This document shows positions 1 through 8,210 of a DNA stretch of 28,562 nt, piece by piece. Numbering within the stretch: the stretch's first letter is position 1; each line of letters opens with the position of its first letter. The notes beneath the pieces are model-generated. The model worked only from the letters and a program-made list of their open reading frames with translations, searched no databases and had not been told where the DNA came from. The stretch lies in assembly GCA_016218905.1 (NCBI GenBank), contig JACRCS010000261.1:1-28562 (forward strand), written 5' to 3'. Source of the DNA: Deltaproteobacteria bacterium. Lineage in GTDB: Bacteria; Desulfobacterota_C; Deferrisomatia; Deferrisomatales; JACRMM01. The position numbers and the translations under genes are program-made.

Positions 1-1
1 C

Positions 2-853
2 ACGCTCCTCGAGGCCGCCCGCAGTGCGTGGCGCGAAGAGCGCGTACCGCGTATCGAGTACCGGGTACCGGGTGCCGAGCCTTCCGTGGAACGTAGTGAT
101 CTCTCTCGCACCTCCTGCGCTACGCGATCCGAACCCCTCGTGAGTTCGACGCGGTACGCGGTACGTCGGTTCTTGCACGTCTCCACCGACGAGGTGTACG
201 GCTCCCTCGGCTCCGAGGGCGCCTTCGTCGAGACCACGGCCTACTCGCCGCGCTCTCCCTACTCCGCCAGCAAGGCCTCCTCGGACCACCTCGTCCGGGC
301 CTACTACCACACCTACGGTCTTCCGGCTCTCGTGACCAACTGCTCGAACAATTACGGCCCCTTCCAGTTTCCGGAGAAGCTCATCCCGCTCACGATCAAC
401 AACGCGAGGATCGGCCGGTCGCTGCCGGTCTACGGCGACGGCAAGAACGTGCGGGACTGGCTCCACGTGGAGGACCACTGCGAGGCGCTCCTCCTGGTGC
501 TCGAGCGGGGAGCGGTCGGCGAGACCTACAACGTCGGCGGCAACAGCGAGCGGGAGAACATCCGGGTCGTGGAGACGATCTGCGACGCCCTGGACGAGAA
601 GCTCGGCCTCCTGCCCGAGGGCCGGCCGCGGCGGTCTCTCATCCCGTTCGTCCGCGACCGCCCCGGGCACGACCGCAGGTACGCCATCGACGCCTCGAAG
701 ATCCGGCGGGAGCTCGGCTGGCAACCCCGGGTCTCGTTCGAAGAGGGCATACGTTCCACCGTGGAGTGGTATCTCGAGCACGCGGGCTGGCTCGAGAGCG
801 TCCTCGACGGCTCCTACCGGGAGTACTACGACCGAATGTACGCGGGGAGATAG
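2..853 (+). CDS. rmlB: dTDP-glucose 4,6-dehydratase, 5' end cut by window edge
   Basis: The enzyme converts dTDP-glucose to dTDP-4-keto-6-deoxyglucose, the second step to dTDP-L-rhamnose, in the cytoplasm. The frame is open from base 2 and begins inside the protein at TLLEAAR, so the N-terminal NAD-binding Rossmann part lies outside the window. Visible family motifs are STDEVYG with the catalytic Asp-Glu pair, [11 protein letters not shown] with the Tyr-x3-Lys dyad, [14 protein letters not shown], and the C-terminal [16 protein letters not shown] at 86 could open a shorter frame but would cut the fold, so it is not the real start. About 40 residues between LLEAAR and [13 protein letters not shown] have no place in the family. 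They are encoded by a repeat element at 44-165 that keeps the frame and falls between a helix and the strand carrying the catalytic motif. rmlD follows after 4 bp, so the genes form an operon. Confidence 0.93.
   Translation, partial: TLLEAARSAWREERVPRIEYRVPGAEPSVERSDLSRTSCATRSEPLVSSTRYAVRRFLHVSTDEVYGSLGSEGAFVETTAYSPRSPYSASKASSDHLVRAYYHTYGLPALVTNCSNNYGPFQFPEKLIPLTINNARIGRSLPVYGDGKNVRDWLHVEDHCEALLLVLERGAVGETYNVGGNSERENIRVVETICDALDEKLGLLPEGRPRRSLIPFVRDRPGHDRRYAIDASKIRRELGWQPRVSFEEGIRSTVEWYLEHAGWLESVLDGSYREYYDRMYAGR
44..165 (+). repeat. Small in-frame insertion element: 51-bp unit between inverted heptamer arrays
   Basis: Bases 44-78 are five 7-bp units (GTACCGC, GTATCGA, GTACCGG twice, GTGCCGA). 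Bases 152-165 are two copies of CGGTACG, which is the inverted form. Between them, 98-148 is one 51-bp unit that translates as [17 protein letters not shown]. The same unit, about 86% identical by eye and in the same reading frame, occurs twice at 19704-19805 on the minus strand. The arms 43-57 and 145-160 are inverted copies with small gaps, so the whole insert can fold back on itself. It interrupts rmlB without a stop codon or frameshift. The exact borders are inferred from where RmlB homology stops and resumes. Confidence 0.8.
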
Positions 854-857
854 GTCC

Positions 858-1757
858 GTGATGGCCGCCCCTCCGCGCCGCCTCGCTCTCATAGGCGCCA
901 AGGGAATGCTCGCTTCGGCCGTCGTGCGGAGAGCGCCGGCGGAGTACGAGCTCGTCGGGCTCGACCTCCCCGAGTTCGACCTGACGGACCGGGAACGGGT
1001 CCTCCGGACGATCGGAGAGCTTCGGCCCCACGTGGTCTTGAACTGTGCGGCCTATACGGACGTGGACGGGTGCGAGTCCAACGAGCGGCTCGCGACCGCC
1101 GTGAACGGCGAGGGGCCGGGTCACCTCGCCGAGGCCGCCGCGGAGCACGGGGCGACGCTCCTCCACCTCTCCACCGACTACGTCTTCGACGGCGCGAAGC
1201 GCACCCCGTACCGGGAGGAGGATCCGCCCTGCCCAGCCTCGGCCTACGGCCGCTCCAAGTGGTTGGGGGAGAAGAGAGTCGCCGAGAGCGGCCTGCGGAA
1301 CTACTTCGTCCTGAGGACGAGCTGGCTCTACGGCCCGAGGGGCAAGAACTTCGTCGAGACGATCGCAAGGCTCGCCGCAGAGCGGGAGGAGCTCCGGGTC
1401 GTGGACGACCAGGTCGGCTGCCCCACCTACACCGCCGATCTCGCGGACGCGATCTTCGCTCTTCTCCGGGCGGATCGCGCCTCGCCGCCCTCAGGCATCT
1501 ACCACTTCTCCAACGAGGGCGCCTGCAGCTGGCACACCTTCGCGCGGGAGATCGTCGCGCACCTGCGCCGGCGGGGCGGGCCGGTCCGCGTGGAGCGCCT
1601 CCTCCCCATCCCGACGCAAGAGTATCCCCTGCCGGCGAAGCGGCCCCCGTACTCGGTGCTCTCGAAGCAGAAGTACGTAGAAGCCACCGGCGCCGAGGTG
1701 CCCCACTGGCAGGACGGCCTCGCCCGGTATATGGAAGGGCGGTTGAGGGAAGGATGA
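858..1757 (+). CDS. rmlD: dTDP-4-dehydrorhamnose reductase
   Basis: RmlD carries out the last step of dTDP-L-rhamnose synthesis, the NAD(P)H-dependent reduction of dTDP-4-keto-L-rhamnose. The 299-residue length fits the family. The N-terminal Rossmann motif is seen as ALIGAKGMLASAV. It is followed by NCAAYTDVDGCE, the STDYVFDG strand, the Tyr-x3-Lys dyad in YGRSKWLGE, RTSWLYGPRGKNFV and DDQVGCPTYTADLA. Two start codons lie side by side, GTG at 858 and ATG at 861. A GGGGAG sequence at about 844-849 gives the better spacing to the GTG, but either is possible. The gene starts 4 bp after the rmlB stop and is followed by rmlA after 34 bp. Gene order here is rmlB-rmlD-rmlA-rmlC, all in one direction and probably cotranscribed. 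Confidence 0.95.
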   Translation: MMAAPPRRLALIGAKGMLASAVVRRAPAEYELVGLDLPEFDLTDRERVLRTIGELRPHVVLNCAAYTDVDGCESNERLATAVNGEGPGHLAEAAAEHGATLLHLSTDYVFDGAKRTPYREEDPPCPASAYGRSKWLGEKRVAESGLRNYFVLRTSWLYGPRGKNFVETIARLAAEREELRVVDDQVGCPTYTADLADAIFALLRADRASPPSGIYHFSNEGACSWHTFAREIVAHLRRRGGPVRVERLLPIPTQEYPLPAKRPPYSVLSKQKYVEATGAEVPHWQDGLARYMEGRLREG

Positions 1758-1791
1758 AGGATAACCAAAGACCGCTCGTGTCGAGGTCGAA

Positions 1792-2664
1792 ATGATCCGG
1801 AAAGGCATCGTGCTCGCCGGCGGGGCCGGGAGCAGGCTCTATCCGCTGACGCTCATCGCGAGCAAGCAGCTCCAGCCCGTCTACGACAAGCCGATGATCT
1901 ACTATCCGCTGTCGACGCTGATGCTCGCGGGGATCCGCGAAATCCTCCTGATCTCGACGCCCCAGGATGTGCCCCGCTTCCAATCGCTCCTCGGGGACGG
2001 AAGCCAATGGGGCATCGATCTCCGCTATGAAGTGCAGCCCGAGCCCAAGGGCATTGCCCAGGCCTTTCTGGTCGGCGAGCGCTTCATCAGGGGCGACCGG
2101 GTCTGCCTGATCCTCGGCGACAACGTCTTCCACGGGCGGATGAACCTCGACCGCATCGTCGGGGCCTTCACCAGCGGCGCGACGATCTTCGGTTACGCGG
2201 TCACCGATCCCGAGCGGTACGGCGTCGTGGAGTTCGACGGAGAAGGCCGGGCCGTCAGCATCGAGGAGAAGCCGAAGAAGCCGAGGAGCCAATACGCGGT
2301 CCCCGGCCTCTACCTGTACGACGAGCAGGTGGTCGAGATCACGAGGGCACTGCGGCCCTCGGCGAGGGGGGAGATGGAGATCACCGACGTCAACCTCGAG
2401 TACCTGCGGCGCGGAGAGCTCCGGGTGGAGCGGCTCGGCCGCGGGATCGCGTGGCTCGATACCGGCACGCACATGAGCCTGCTCGAGGCGAGCCACTTCA
2501 TCGGCACCCTGGAGGCCCGGCAGGGGCTGAAGATCGCCTGCCTGGAGGAGGTCGCCTTCCACCGCGGCTACATCGGCCAGGAGGGCCTGCGCCGCGCCAT
2601 CGATTCCATGCCCAACTCCGCCTACCGGGAGTACCTGGAGAGGGTCCTCGCGGAGGCGAGGTGA
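1792..2664 (+). CDS. rmlA: Glucose-1-phosphate thymidylyltransferase
   Basis: RmlA joins dTTP and glucose-1-phosphate to dTDP-glucose and is the feedback-controlled entry step of the rhamnose pathway. The 290-residue protein shows the nucleotidyltransferase signature [16 protein letters not shown] near residue 4, followed by [27 protein letters not shown] (metal-binding Asp), the acceptor-site segment [19 protein letters not shown], and [14 protein letters not shown] near the C-terminus. These are all typical of the short homotetrameric RmlA class. The ATG at 1792 gives the normal N-terminus directly before the signature. The stop lies 4 bp before the rmlC start. Confidence 0.97.
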   Translation: MIRKGIVLAGGAGSRLYPLTLIASKQLQPVYDKPMIYYPLSTLMLAGIREILLISTPQDVPRFQSLLGDGSQWGIDLRYEVQPEPKGIAQAFLVGERFIRGDRVCLILGDNVFHGRMNLDRIVGAFTSGATIFGYAVTDPERYGVVEFDGEGRAVSIEEKPKKPRSQYAVPGLYLYDEQVVEITRALRPSARGEMEITDVNLEYLRRGELRVERLGRGIAWLDTGTHMSLLEASHFIGTLEARQGLKIACLEEVAFHRGYIGQEGLRRAIDSMPNSAYREYLERVLAEAR

Positions 2665-2668
2665 GCCC

Positions 2669-3211
2669 TTGAGAATCACGGCGACTCCTCTCCCCGGCGT
2701 GCTCCTCGCCGAGCCGCGCGTCTTCGGCGACGAGCGGGGCTTCTTCTTCGAGAGCTTCAACCAACGCCGCTGGGAGGAGCTCACGGGAATCTCCGGGCGC
2801 TTCGTCCAGGACAACCACTCCCGGTCCGTGCGCCGCGTGCTGCGCGGGCTCCACTACCAGGTCCGCCGGCCCCAGGGGAAGCTCGTGCGCGCGGTCCTGG
2901 GAGAGATCTTCGACGTGGCCGTCGATCTGCGGCGAGGCTCGCCGACCTTCGGCAGGTGGACCGGGGCGCGCCTGTCGGCGGAGAACAAGCGCCAGCTGTG
3001 GGTGCCCGAAGGCTTCGCCCACGGCTTTCTCGTCCTCTCCGACGTCGCCGAGGTCCTCTACAAGGCGACCGACTACTACGCACCGGAACACGAGCGGAGC
3101 ATCCGCTGGGACGACGCGGAACTCGCGATCGAATGGCCCCTCGAAGGGGAGCCGATCGTCTCGGCGAAGGACGCGGGCGCGGCCTCCTTTCGAGACGCGG
3201 AGAAGCCGTGA
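2669..3211 (+). CDS. rmlC: dTDP-4-dehydrorhamnose 3,5-epimerase
   Basis: RmlC epimerises dTDP-4-keto-6-deoxyglucose at C3 and C5, completing the four-enzyme set with rmlA, rmlB and rmlD. The 180-residue cupin shows RGLHYQ with the catalytic base His, QGKLVRAVLGEIFDVAVD, SPTFGRW, ENKRQLWVPEGFAHGF, the aromatic YKATDYY and IRWDD. The start is a TTG at 2669, four bases after the rmlA stop. It is the only start that keeps the standard N-terminus (MRITATPLPGV), with a GAGG sequence before it. The rare TTG start and close spacing suggest translational coupling to rmlA. Confidence 0.96.
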   Translation: MRITATPLPGVLLAEPRVFGDERGFFFESFNQRRWEELTGISGRFVQDNHSRSVRRVLRGLHYQVRRPQGKLVRAVLGEIFDVAVDLRRGSPTFGRWTGARLSAENKRQLWVPEGFAHGFLVLSDVAEVLYKATDYYAPEHERSIRWDDAELAIEWPLEGEPIVSAKDAGAASFRDAEKP

Positions 3212-3257
3212 CCCCGCCAGGGCCTCAGGCTTCCCCTCCGATGACGGGGCCCCACCC

Positions 3258-4547
3258 GTGACGCCGAGCATTCCCTTCGTGGACCTCCGGGCCCAGTACC
3301 GGCTGCTGGAGCGGCAGATCGACGAGCGGATCCGGCGCGTGCTGGCGCACGGCCAGTACGTCATGGGGCCCGAAGTGGGAGAGCTGGAGGAGGCCCTGCG
3401 CGAGTACGTGGGCGTGAGGCACGCGATCGGTTGCGCCTCCGGCACCGACGCCCTGCTCCTACCGCTGATGGCCCTCGGCGTGGGCCCCGGCGACGCCGTG
3501 TTCACGACGCCCTTCACCTTCATCGCCACGGCCGAGGTGATCGCTCTCCTCGGCGCGACGCCCGTCTTCGTCGACATCGACGCGGAGACGTACAACCTCG
3601 ATCCGGTCCAACTCGACCGGGCCGTCCGCGCGCTCCAAGCGGGGGATCCGACCGTTCATCCACTCCCGTCACCCGCCGCGCGTTGGCGCCAGGAGGGGGC
3701 TTATCCCGCGGGCGCAGGAGGCGCAGGAGCGGGGTGGCGCCAGGAGGGGGCTTATCCCGCGGGCTCAGGAGGCGCAGGAGCCGGGCGCGCGCCGCTCGTC
3801 CCGAAGGGCGTGATCGCCGTCGACCTGTACGGGCTGCCGGCGGACTATGACGCCCTCGCCGGCGTCTGTTCGGAACACGGTCTGGTCCTCCTCGAGGACG
3901 CGGCGCAGGCCTTCGGGGCCGAGCACAACGGGCGGCGGGCGTGTTCCTTCGGCGACGCCGGCGCGACGAGCTTCTTCCCGGCCAAGCCGCTGGGGTGCTA
4001 CGGCGACGGCGGCATGGTCTTCACGGACCGGGACGACCTGGCCGAGGCCATGCGGTCGCTTCGTAACCACGGACAGGGCGGCGACCGCTACGACAATGTC
4101 CGCGTCGGTCTGAACGCGCGCCTCGACACCGTGCAGGCTGCAGTGACGCTCGCCAAGTTCGAGGTCTTTCCGGGAGAGCTGGAGCGGCGCCGGGACGTGG
4201 CGCGGCTCTACACCGAGCTCTTTTCCCGGGCAGAGGGCGTTCGGGCGCCCGCTGTGCCCGCCCGGCTGCGGTCCGCCTGGGGGCAGTACACGATCCGCCT
4301 TCCCGCGGCCGAACGCTCGGCGGCAGAAGCGGCCCTCAAAAAGGTCGGCGTCCCCGCCATGATCTACTACCCGAGGCCCCTCCACCTCCAGGGCGCCTTC
4401 CGGGGTCTCGGCTACGGGCCGGGAGACTTCCCCCAGGCGGAGAGGGCGAGTCGGGAGGTATTGAGCCTGCCGTTCGGGCCCTACCTGGACGCCGGCGCGG
4501 TCCGGGAGATCGCGCACACCCTCTGCACGGCGGTGCGCAACTCCTGA
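3258..4547 (+). CDS. DegT/DnrJ/EryC1/StrS sugar aminotransferase, WbpE-like
   Basis: This PLP enzyme transfers an amino group to a keto sugar nucleotide. The N-terminal half (IPFVDLRAQY, GQYVMGPEVGELE, GCASGTDALLL, TTPFTFIATAEVIALLGA, FVDIDAETYNLDP) is closest to WbpE-type enzymes of UDP-diacetamido-uronate pathways, but the substrate cannot be fixed from sequence. Asp214 in LLEDAAQAFG should contact the PLP ring, and Lys243 in FFPAKPLGCYGDGG is the Schiff-base lysine. The start is GTG at 3258. Residues about 128-178 are an insertion absent from the family. They contain two copies of a 17-residue unit (143-159 and 160-176), placed between a helix and the strand VIAVDLYG. All catalytic motifs are intact, so activity is plausible. 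The gene lies 46 bp after rmlC in the same operon. Confidence 0.9.
   Translation: MTPSIPFVDLRAQYRLLERQIDERIRRVLAHGQYVMGPEVGELEEALREYVGVRHAIGCASGTDALLLPLMALGVGPGDAVFTTPFTFIATAEVIALLGATPVFVDIDAETYNLDPVQLDRAVRALQAGDPTVHPLPSPAARWRQEGAYPAGAGGAGAGWRQEGAYPAGSGGAGAGRAPLVPKGVIAVDLYGLPADYDALAGVCSEHGLVLLEDAAQAFGAEHNGRRACSFGDAGATSFFPAKPLGCYGDGGMVFTDRDDLAEAMRSLRNHGQGGDRYDNVRVGLNARLDTVQAAVTLAKFEVFPGELERRRDVARLYTELFSRAEGVRAPAVPARLRSAWGQYTIRLPAAERSAAEAALKKVGVPAMIYYPRPLHLQGAFRGLGYGPGDFPQAERASREVLSLPFGPYLDAGAVREIAHTLCTAVRNS
3684..3785 (+). repeat. Two tandem 51-bp units in frame inside the aminotransferase gene
   Basis: Two adjacent 51-bp copies (3684-3734 and 3735-3785) encode WRQEGAYPAGAGGAGAG and WRQEGAYPAGSGGAGAG. 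On the opposite strand the unit contains GCTCCTGCGCCTCCTGCGC, nearly the same as GCTCCCGCGCCTCCTGCGC in the 51-bp units at 98-148 (weaker match) and 19704-19805. So it is probably the same family in reverse orientation, with small indels in the rest of the unit. Period and copy number (51 bp, two copies) match the 19.7-kb site exactly. The relationship over the full unit is weaker than between the other two sites. Confidence 0.75.
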
Positions 4548-4552
4548 TCGGC

Positions 4553-4615
4553 GCCCGTGGTACCTCTGCTCTCGGGCGCGGGCTTCAAGATAAAGACGCT
4601 CGAGAAGCCACGGGC
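4553..4615. other. Inverted repeat between the aminotransferase gene and gmhA
   Basis: GCCCGTGG at 4553-4560 pairs with CCACGGGC at 4608-4615, and GGCTTC near 4581 pairs with GAAGCC at 4603-4608. The gap of about 180 bp holds no convincing gene. The structure could be a weak terminator, a leader or another small palindromic element. No T-run follows it. Confidence 0.3.
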
Positions 4616-4725
4616 CGCCACGTCCTCGGTCTCGATCGCTTTCCGGCGGCCATCGAGACGTCTCCACGCCTCGTCGGCGCGGGCGCAGGCGCACGATCCA
4701 GCACCTGCGTCGCGGAAGGAGTCGC

Positions 4726-5295
4726 ATGTTTCGAACACTCCTGGACTCTCATCTCGACTGCCTCAGGAGCCTCTCGTCCCTCGAGCAGCCCCTGGTCGAA
4801 ATCGCCCGGCGCTTGCTGGCTTCGCTCTCCGCGGGCAGAAAGATCCTGATCTGCGGCAACGGGGGTTCCGCGGCGGACTCCCAGCACTTCGCCGCAGAGC
4901 TCGTGGGCCGTTTCCGGCGGGAGCGACGGGGCTGGCCCGCCATCGCGCTGACGACCGACACCTCGATTCTCACGGCCGTGGCGAACGACTACGGCTACGA
5001 GAGAGTCTTCGCGCGGCAGGTGGAGGCCCTGGGGAAGCCCGGCGACGTCCTGGTCGGGCTCTCCACGTCCGGCAACTCGGAGAACGTTCGACTCGCGGTG
5101 CGGGAAGCCCGCGCCCTCGGCATGGAGAGCGTGGGCCTCCTCGGAAGGGACGGCGGCACGCTCAAGGAAGAGGTCACCCATCCGGTGGTAGTGACGAGCC
5201 CGGTGAGCGCCCGAGTACAGGAAGCGCACATCTTCATCCTCCACTTCTGGGCCGACTTTCTCGACCAAGAGCTCTCCTCGGAGGTCTCGAAATGA
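4726..5295 (+). CDS. gmhA: Sedoheptulose-7-phosphate (phosphoheptose) isomerase
   Basis: GmhA isomerises sedoheptulose-7-phosphate to D-glycero-D-manno-heptose-7-phosphate, the first step to ADP-heptose for the LPS inner core. The 189-residue SIS-domain protein shows ICGNGGSAADSQHFAAEL (sugar-phosphate loop, residues about 43-60), ALTTDTSILTAVANDYGYE, VGLSTSGNSENV and, near the end, VQEAHIFILHFWADFL with the metal/catalytic Glu-Ala-His. ATG 4726 is preceded by GGAAGGAG at good spacing. The stop overlaps the hldE start in the sequence ATGA, so the two heptose genes are translationally coupled. gmhB and hldD are not in the window. Confidence 0.95.
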   Translation: MFRTLLDSHLDCLRSLSSLEQPLVEIARRLLASLSAGRKILICGNGGSAADSQHFAAELVGRFRRERRGWPAIALTTDTSILTAVANDYGYERVFARQVEALGKPGDVLVGLSTSGNSENVRLAVREARALGMESVGLLGRDGGTLKEEVTHPVVVTSPVSARVQEAHIFILHFWADFLDQELSSEVSK

Positions 5296-6746
5296 GCCAA
5301 CTGGGCCTCGACGGGATCCAGGGGCTGCCGATCCTCGTAATCGGCGACGTCATGTTGGACCGGTACCTTTGGGGAGACGTGAGCCGCGTCTCGCCGGAAG
5401 CGCCGATTCCGATCGTGTTGACGAAGAAGAAGACGGCCGCCCCGGGCGGGGCCGCGAACGTGGCCCACAATCTGAGCGGCCTCGAGTGCCGTCCGATTCT
5501 CATGGGTCTGTGCGGCGACGATGAGTCGGGCGAGAGGCTGGCGGCGCTCCTGGTAGAGGCTCGCATCGAGGCTCGCCTGCAGCGGGATCCCGGCCGGGTA
5601 ACGAGCTCCAAGACGCGCATCCTCGCCCAGGGGCAGCAACTGCTGCGCGTGGACGAGGAGGTCGGCGGTGCCCCCCCCGGCGAGTTTCTGGATCGGCTCC
5701 TCCGAGACTTCGAGGAAGTCGTCACCGGCGTCCGCGCCGTGATCCTGTCGGACTACGGCAAGGGCGTGCTCCAGCCCCGGGTCTGCCGAACCGTCATCGA
5801 GCGCTGCAGGGCACTCGCGCTTCCCGTGCTCGTCGATCCGAAGTGGCGGGAGTGGGACCGCTACGCGGGCGCGAGCTGTGTTACCCCCAACGCGGTGGAA
5901 CTCGCGGCCGTCGCATCCGGCCCTACCGGCACGACCGAGGAGCTGATCCGCGAGGCGGAAGCCGTGCGGCAGCGCTACGACCTCGACCACCTCCTCGTCA
6001 CGCGGGGCTCGGCCGGGATGGCGCTCTTCCAAGCCGGTGAAGAGCCGCTCCTGGTCGGTACCCGAGCGCGGGAGGTGTTCGACGTCTCGGGCGCCGGGGA
6101 CACGGTGCTCGCGACGCTCGCCGCGGGCGTGGGGGCAGGATGGCCTTGGGCGAAGGCGGCCCAGGTCTCCAACGCGGCCGCGGGCGTCGTGGTCGGAAAG
6201 CTCGGCACGCAGCCGGTTCTGCTTTCGGAGCTTCGGGCGGCCCTCGCGGCGGACGGCAGAGCCGGCCGCCCGAAGCACTTCAGCCTCTCCGAGGTCGTCG
6301 CACAGGTCCGGATCTGGCAGGCTTCCGGCGAGAGGATCGTCTTCACCAACGGCTGTTTCGATATCCTGCACCCGGGGCACATCAAGCTGATCGAAGCCGC
6401 GGCCAGGGAGGGTTCAAAGCTGATCGTCGGCCTCAATTCCGATGCGTCCGTGCGGGCGCTGAAGGGGAAGGACCGCCCGATCCTGGGCCAGGAGGAGCGC
6501 GCGGCGCTGCTCGCGGCTCTGGCCGAGGTCGACATGGTCATCCTGTTCGACGAGGAGACCCCGCTCAAGCTGATCAGCGAATTGCGCCCGGACGTGCTGG
6601 TCAAGGGAAGCGACTACCGGCTGGAGCAGGTCGTCGGACGAGACGTGGTGGAGAGCTACGGCGGAAGGGTGGCCCTCGTCGACCTCCAGCAGGGGCTGAG
6701 CACGACCTCGATCATCCAGCGAATTACCTCCTCCTTGACCCGATGA
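5292..6746 (+). CDS. hldE: Bifunctional heptose-7-phosphate kinase / heptose-1-phosphate adenylyltransferase
   Basis: HldE phosphorylates heptose-7-phosphate at C1 and later adenylylates heptose-1-phosphate, giving ADP-D-glycero-D-manno-heptose. The 484-residue protein has both family domains. Residues 1-320 are a PfkB/ribokinase-type kinase with VIGDVMLDRYLWG, APGGAANVAHNL and the catalytic GAGD at 267-270. Residues 345-484 are a nucleotidyltransferase with FTNGCFDILHPGH (HPGH at 360-363) and GLNSDASVRALKGKDRP. The frame is open upstream to 4557, but ATG 5292 is chosen because it overlaps the gmhA stop and gives the standard N-terminus. The gene ends the plus-strand run and converges on the sugar transferase gene 45 bp away, with no clear terminator between. 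Confidence 0.96.
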   Translation: MSQLGLDGIQGLPILVIGDVMLDRYLWGDVSRVSPEAPIPIVLTKKKTAAPGGAANVAHNLSGLECRPILMGLCGDDESGERLAALLVEARIEARLQRDPGRVTSSKTRILAQGQQLLRVDEEVGGAPPGEFLDRLLRDFEEVVTGVRAVILSDYGKGVLQPRVCRTVIERCRALALPVLVDPKWREWDRYAGASCVTPNAVELAAVASGPTGTTEELIREAEAVRQRYDLDHLLVTRGSAGMALFQAGEEPLLVGTRAREVFDVSGAGDTVLATLAAGVGAGWPWAKAAQVSNAAAGVVVGKLGTQPVLLSELRAALAADGRAGRPKHFSLSEVVAQVRIWQASGERIVFTNGCFDILHPGHIKLIEAAAREGSKLIVGLNSDASVRALKGKDRPILGQEERAALLAALAEVDMVILFDEETPLKLISELRPDVLVKGSDYRLEQVVGRDVVESYGGRVALVDLQQGLSTTSIIQRITSSLTR

Positions 6747-6791
6747 TATGCCGGGTTCCGGGAGGACCGAGTACGCGAGTCAAAGGCTGGT

Positions 6792-8210
6792 TCAGTAGCT
6801 CCCCTCCCGCGCCAGGACGACCTGGAACGTCCGGAAGAGGATCGAGAAGTCGTTCCAGATGCTCCACTTCTTCGCGTACTCCACGTCCAGACGGACACGC
6901 TCGTCGTAGGTGACGTCATTCCGGCCCGAGACCTGCCATAGACCGGTGAGCCCCGGCCGCACCAGCGAGTAGTGGCGGAAGAAGACGCCGTACTTACCAA
7001 TCTCGCCCTCAACGATGGGGCGCGGCCCGACGAGACTCATCTCGCCCCGGAGCACGTTGTAGAGCTGCGGCAGCTCGTCCAGACTCGTCTTGCGGAGGAA
7101 GCGGCCGAGCTTCGTGATCCGGGGATCGTTTCGGAGCTTGTGGTCCTTCTCCCACTCTTCCCGAGCCCTGGGGTCTTTGGCCAGCAGGTCCTGCAGGATC
7201 TCCCCCGCGTTCGGGATCATCGTCCGGAACTTGTAACAGGTGAACCTTCGTCCGTTCTGGCCGACCCGCTGATGTCCGAAGAGCGCGGGCCCGGGGGAGC
7301 CCCGTTTGACCAGCAACGCGATGAGCAGAAACAACGGGGCCAAGGCGATCAGCCCGAAGGTCGCCAGGAGGAGGTCCTCGAGTCTCTTGAGGCTGCCGGC
7401 AGGGCCGATCTGAGGCGATTCGTTCAACGAGACGACGGGGATCCCGTCAATGTAGTGGAGCCGGGATCCCAAGAGATCGAACATGAAGATGTCCGGGACG
7501 AGGTAGACCGCCGTACTCGTAGTATTCAGGTGCTCGATGAGGCGCCGCATTCGCGCCTCGGCGCGCATGGGGAGCGCCATGTAGACGATGTCGGTCTCCT
7601 TCGCCGCCGCGTGGGAGGCGAGCTCGTCCAGGTTGCCGAGGACCCTGTATCCTTCGAAGGTATGGCCTGCCTTCGCCGGATCGTCGTCGAAGAAGCCGGT
7701 CAACTCGATGCCGGCCCAGGGGGCAGCGTTGAACTTCTTTGCCAGCGCGGTCCCCAGGACTCCGGCTCCGGCGATGACGGCGCGCCGTTTGTTGTAACCG
7801 CTCGCCCGAATCCTCCGGAGAAGGGCTCGCCCCGCCACGTGCGTCGAAGCGATGGCGAAGGGGCAGAGTACCAGCCATTGGAGCAGGACCTGGTTCGGCA
7901 CGAGGTCTTCCGTGCCGGTGAGAACGGTGATCAGAAGGAGGCCGGCGGCGACCAGCCCCCACCCGGCCAACACCGTGTAGATCTCTCGCTGCAAGTGGGC
8001 GCCTCGCCACGGCCGGTACAATCCGGCCGCCTCCAGGCAGAGCAGCGTCATGAGCATGCTCCGAACGCCGAGCAGGCTCGCCCCGAAGCTGGTGCCGGTC
8101 TGGTGGACCTTCAGCAGCGCCAGCAGGACGAGCCCGACGGTGAGCGCATCCAGGATGCGCAGGGCAATCATCAGCTCCGACGTGTGATGACGGACGTGTA
8201 TTTTGGTCAT
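6792..8210 (-). CDS. Polyprenyl-phosphate sugar-1-phosphate transferase (WcaJ/WbaP-type)
   Basis: This inner-membrane enzyme starts a polysaccharide repeat unit by moving a sugar-1-phosphate from a nucleotide sugar to undecaprenyl phosphate. The 472-residue protein has several hydrophobic segments in residues 1-130 and then a CoA-binding-like Rossmann domain (RRAVIAGAGVLGTALAKKF). The C-terminal bacterial sugar transferase domain has KRLEDLLLATFGL, the membrane hairpin LAPLFLLIALLV, CYKFRTM, TSLDELPQLYNVLRGEMSLVGPRP and RPGLTGLWQVSGRN. The final EGSY resembles the usual GAY end. ATG 8210 has AGGGGA six bases upstream. An open frame continues another 101 codons upstream but has no homology. 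The donor sugar is unknown. The gene lies alone and opposite to its neighbours. Confidence 0.92.
   Translation of the reverse strand: MTKIHVRHHTSELMIALRILDALTVGLVLLALLKVHQTGTSFGASLLGVRSMLMTLLCLEAAGLYRPWRGAHLQREIYTVLAGWGLVAAGLLLITVLTGTEDLVPNQVLLQWLVLCPFAIASTHVAGRALLRRIRASGYNKRRAVIAGAGVLGTALAKKFNAAPWAGIELTGFFDDDPAKAGHTFEGYRVLGNLDELASHAAAKETDIVYMALPMRAEARMRRLIEHLNTTSTAVYLVPDIFMFDLLGSRLHYIDGIPVVSLNESPQIGPAGSLKRLEDLLLATFGLIALAPLFLLIALLVKRGSPGPALFGHQRVGQNGRRFTCYKFRTMIPNAGEILQDLLAKDPRAREEWEKDHKLRNDPRITKLGRFLRKTSLDELPQLYNVLRGEMSLVGPRPIVEGEIGKYGVFFRHYSLVRPGLTGLWQVSGRNDVTYDERVRLDVEYAKKWSIWNDFSILFRTFQVVLAREGSY

Noticed and set aside
86..853. rmlB as a complete short gene from GTG 86
   Set aside because: The family sequence (TLLEAAR) continues upstream of it in the same frame. 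The GTG is inside the repeat insert, so the gene is cut by the window, not short.
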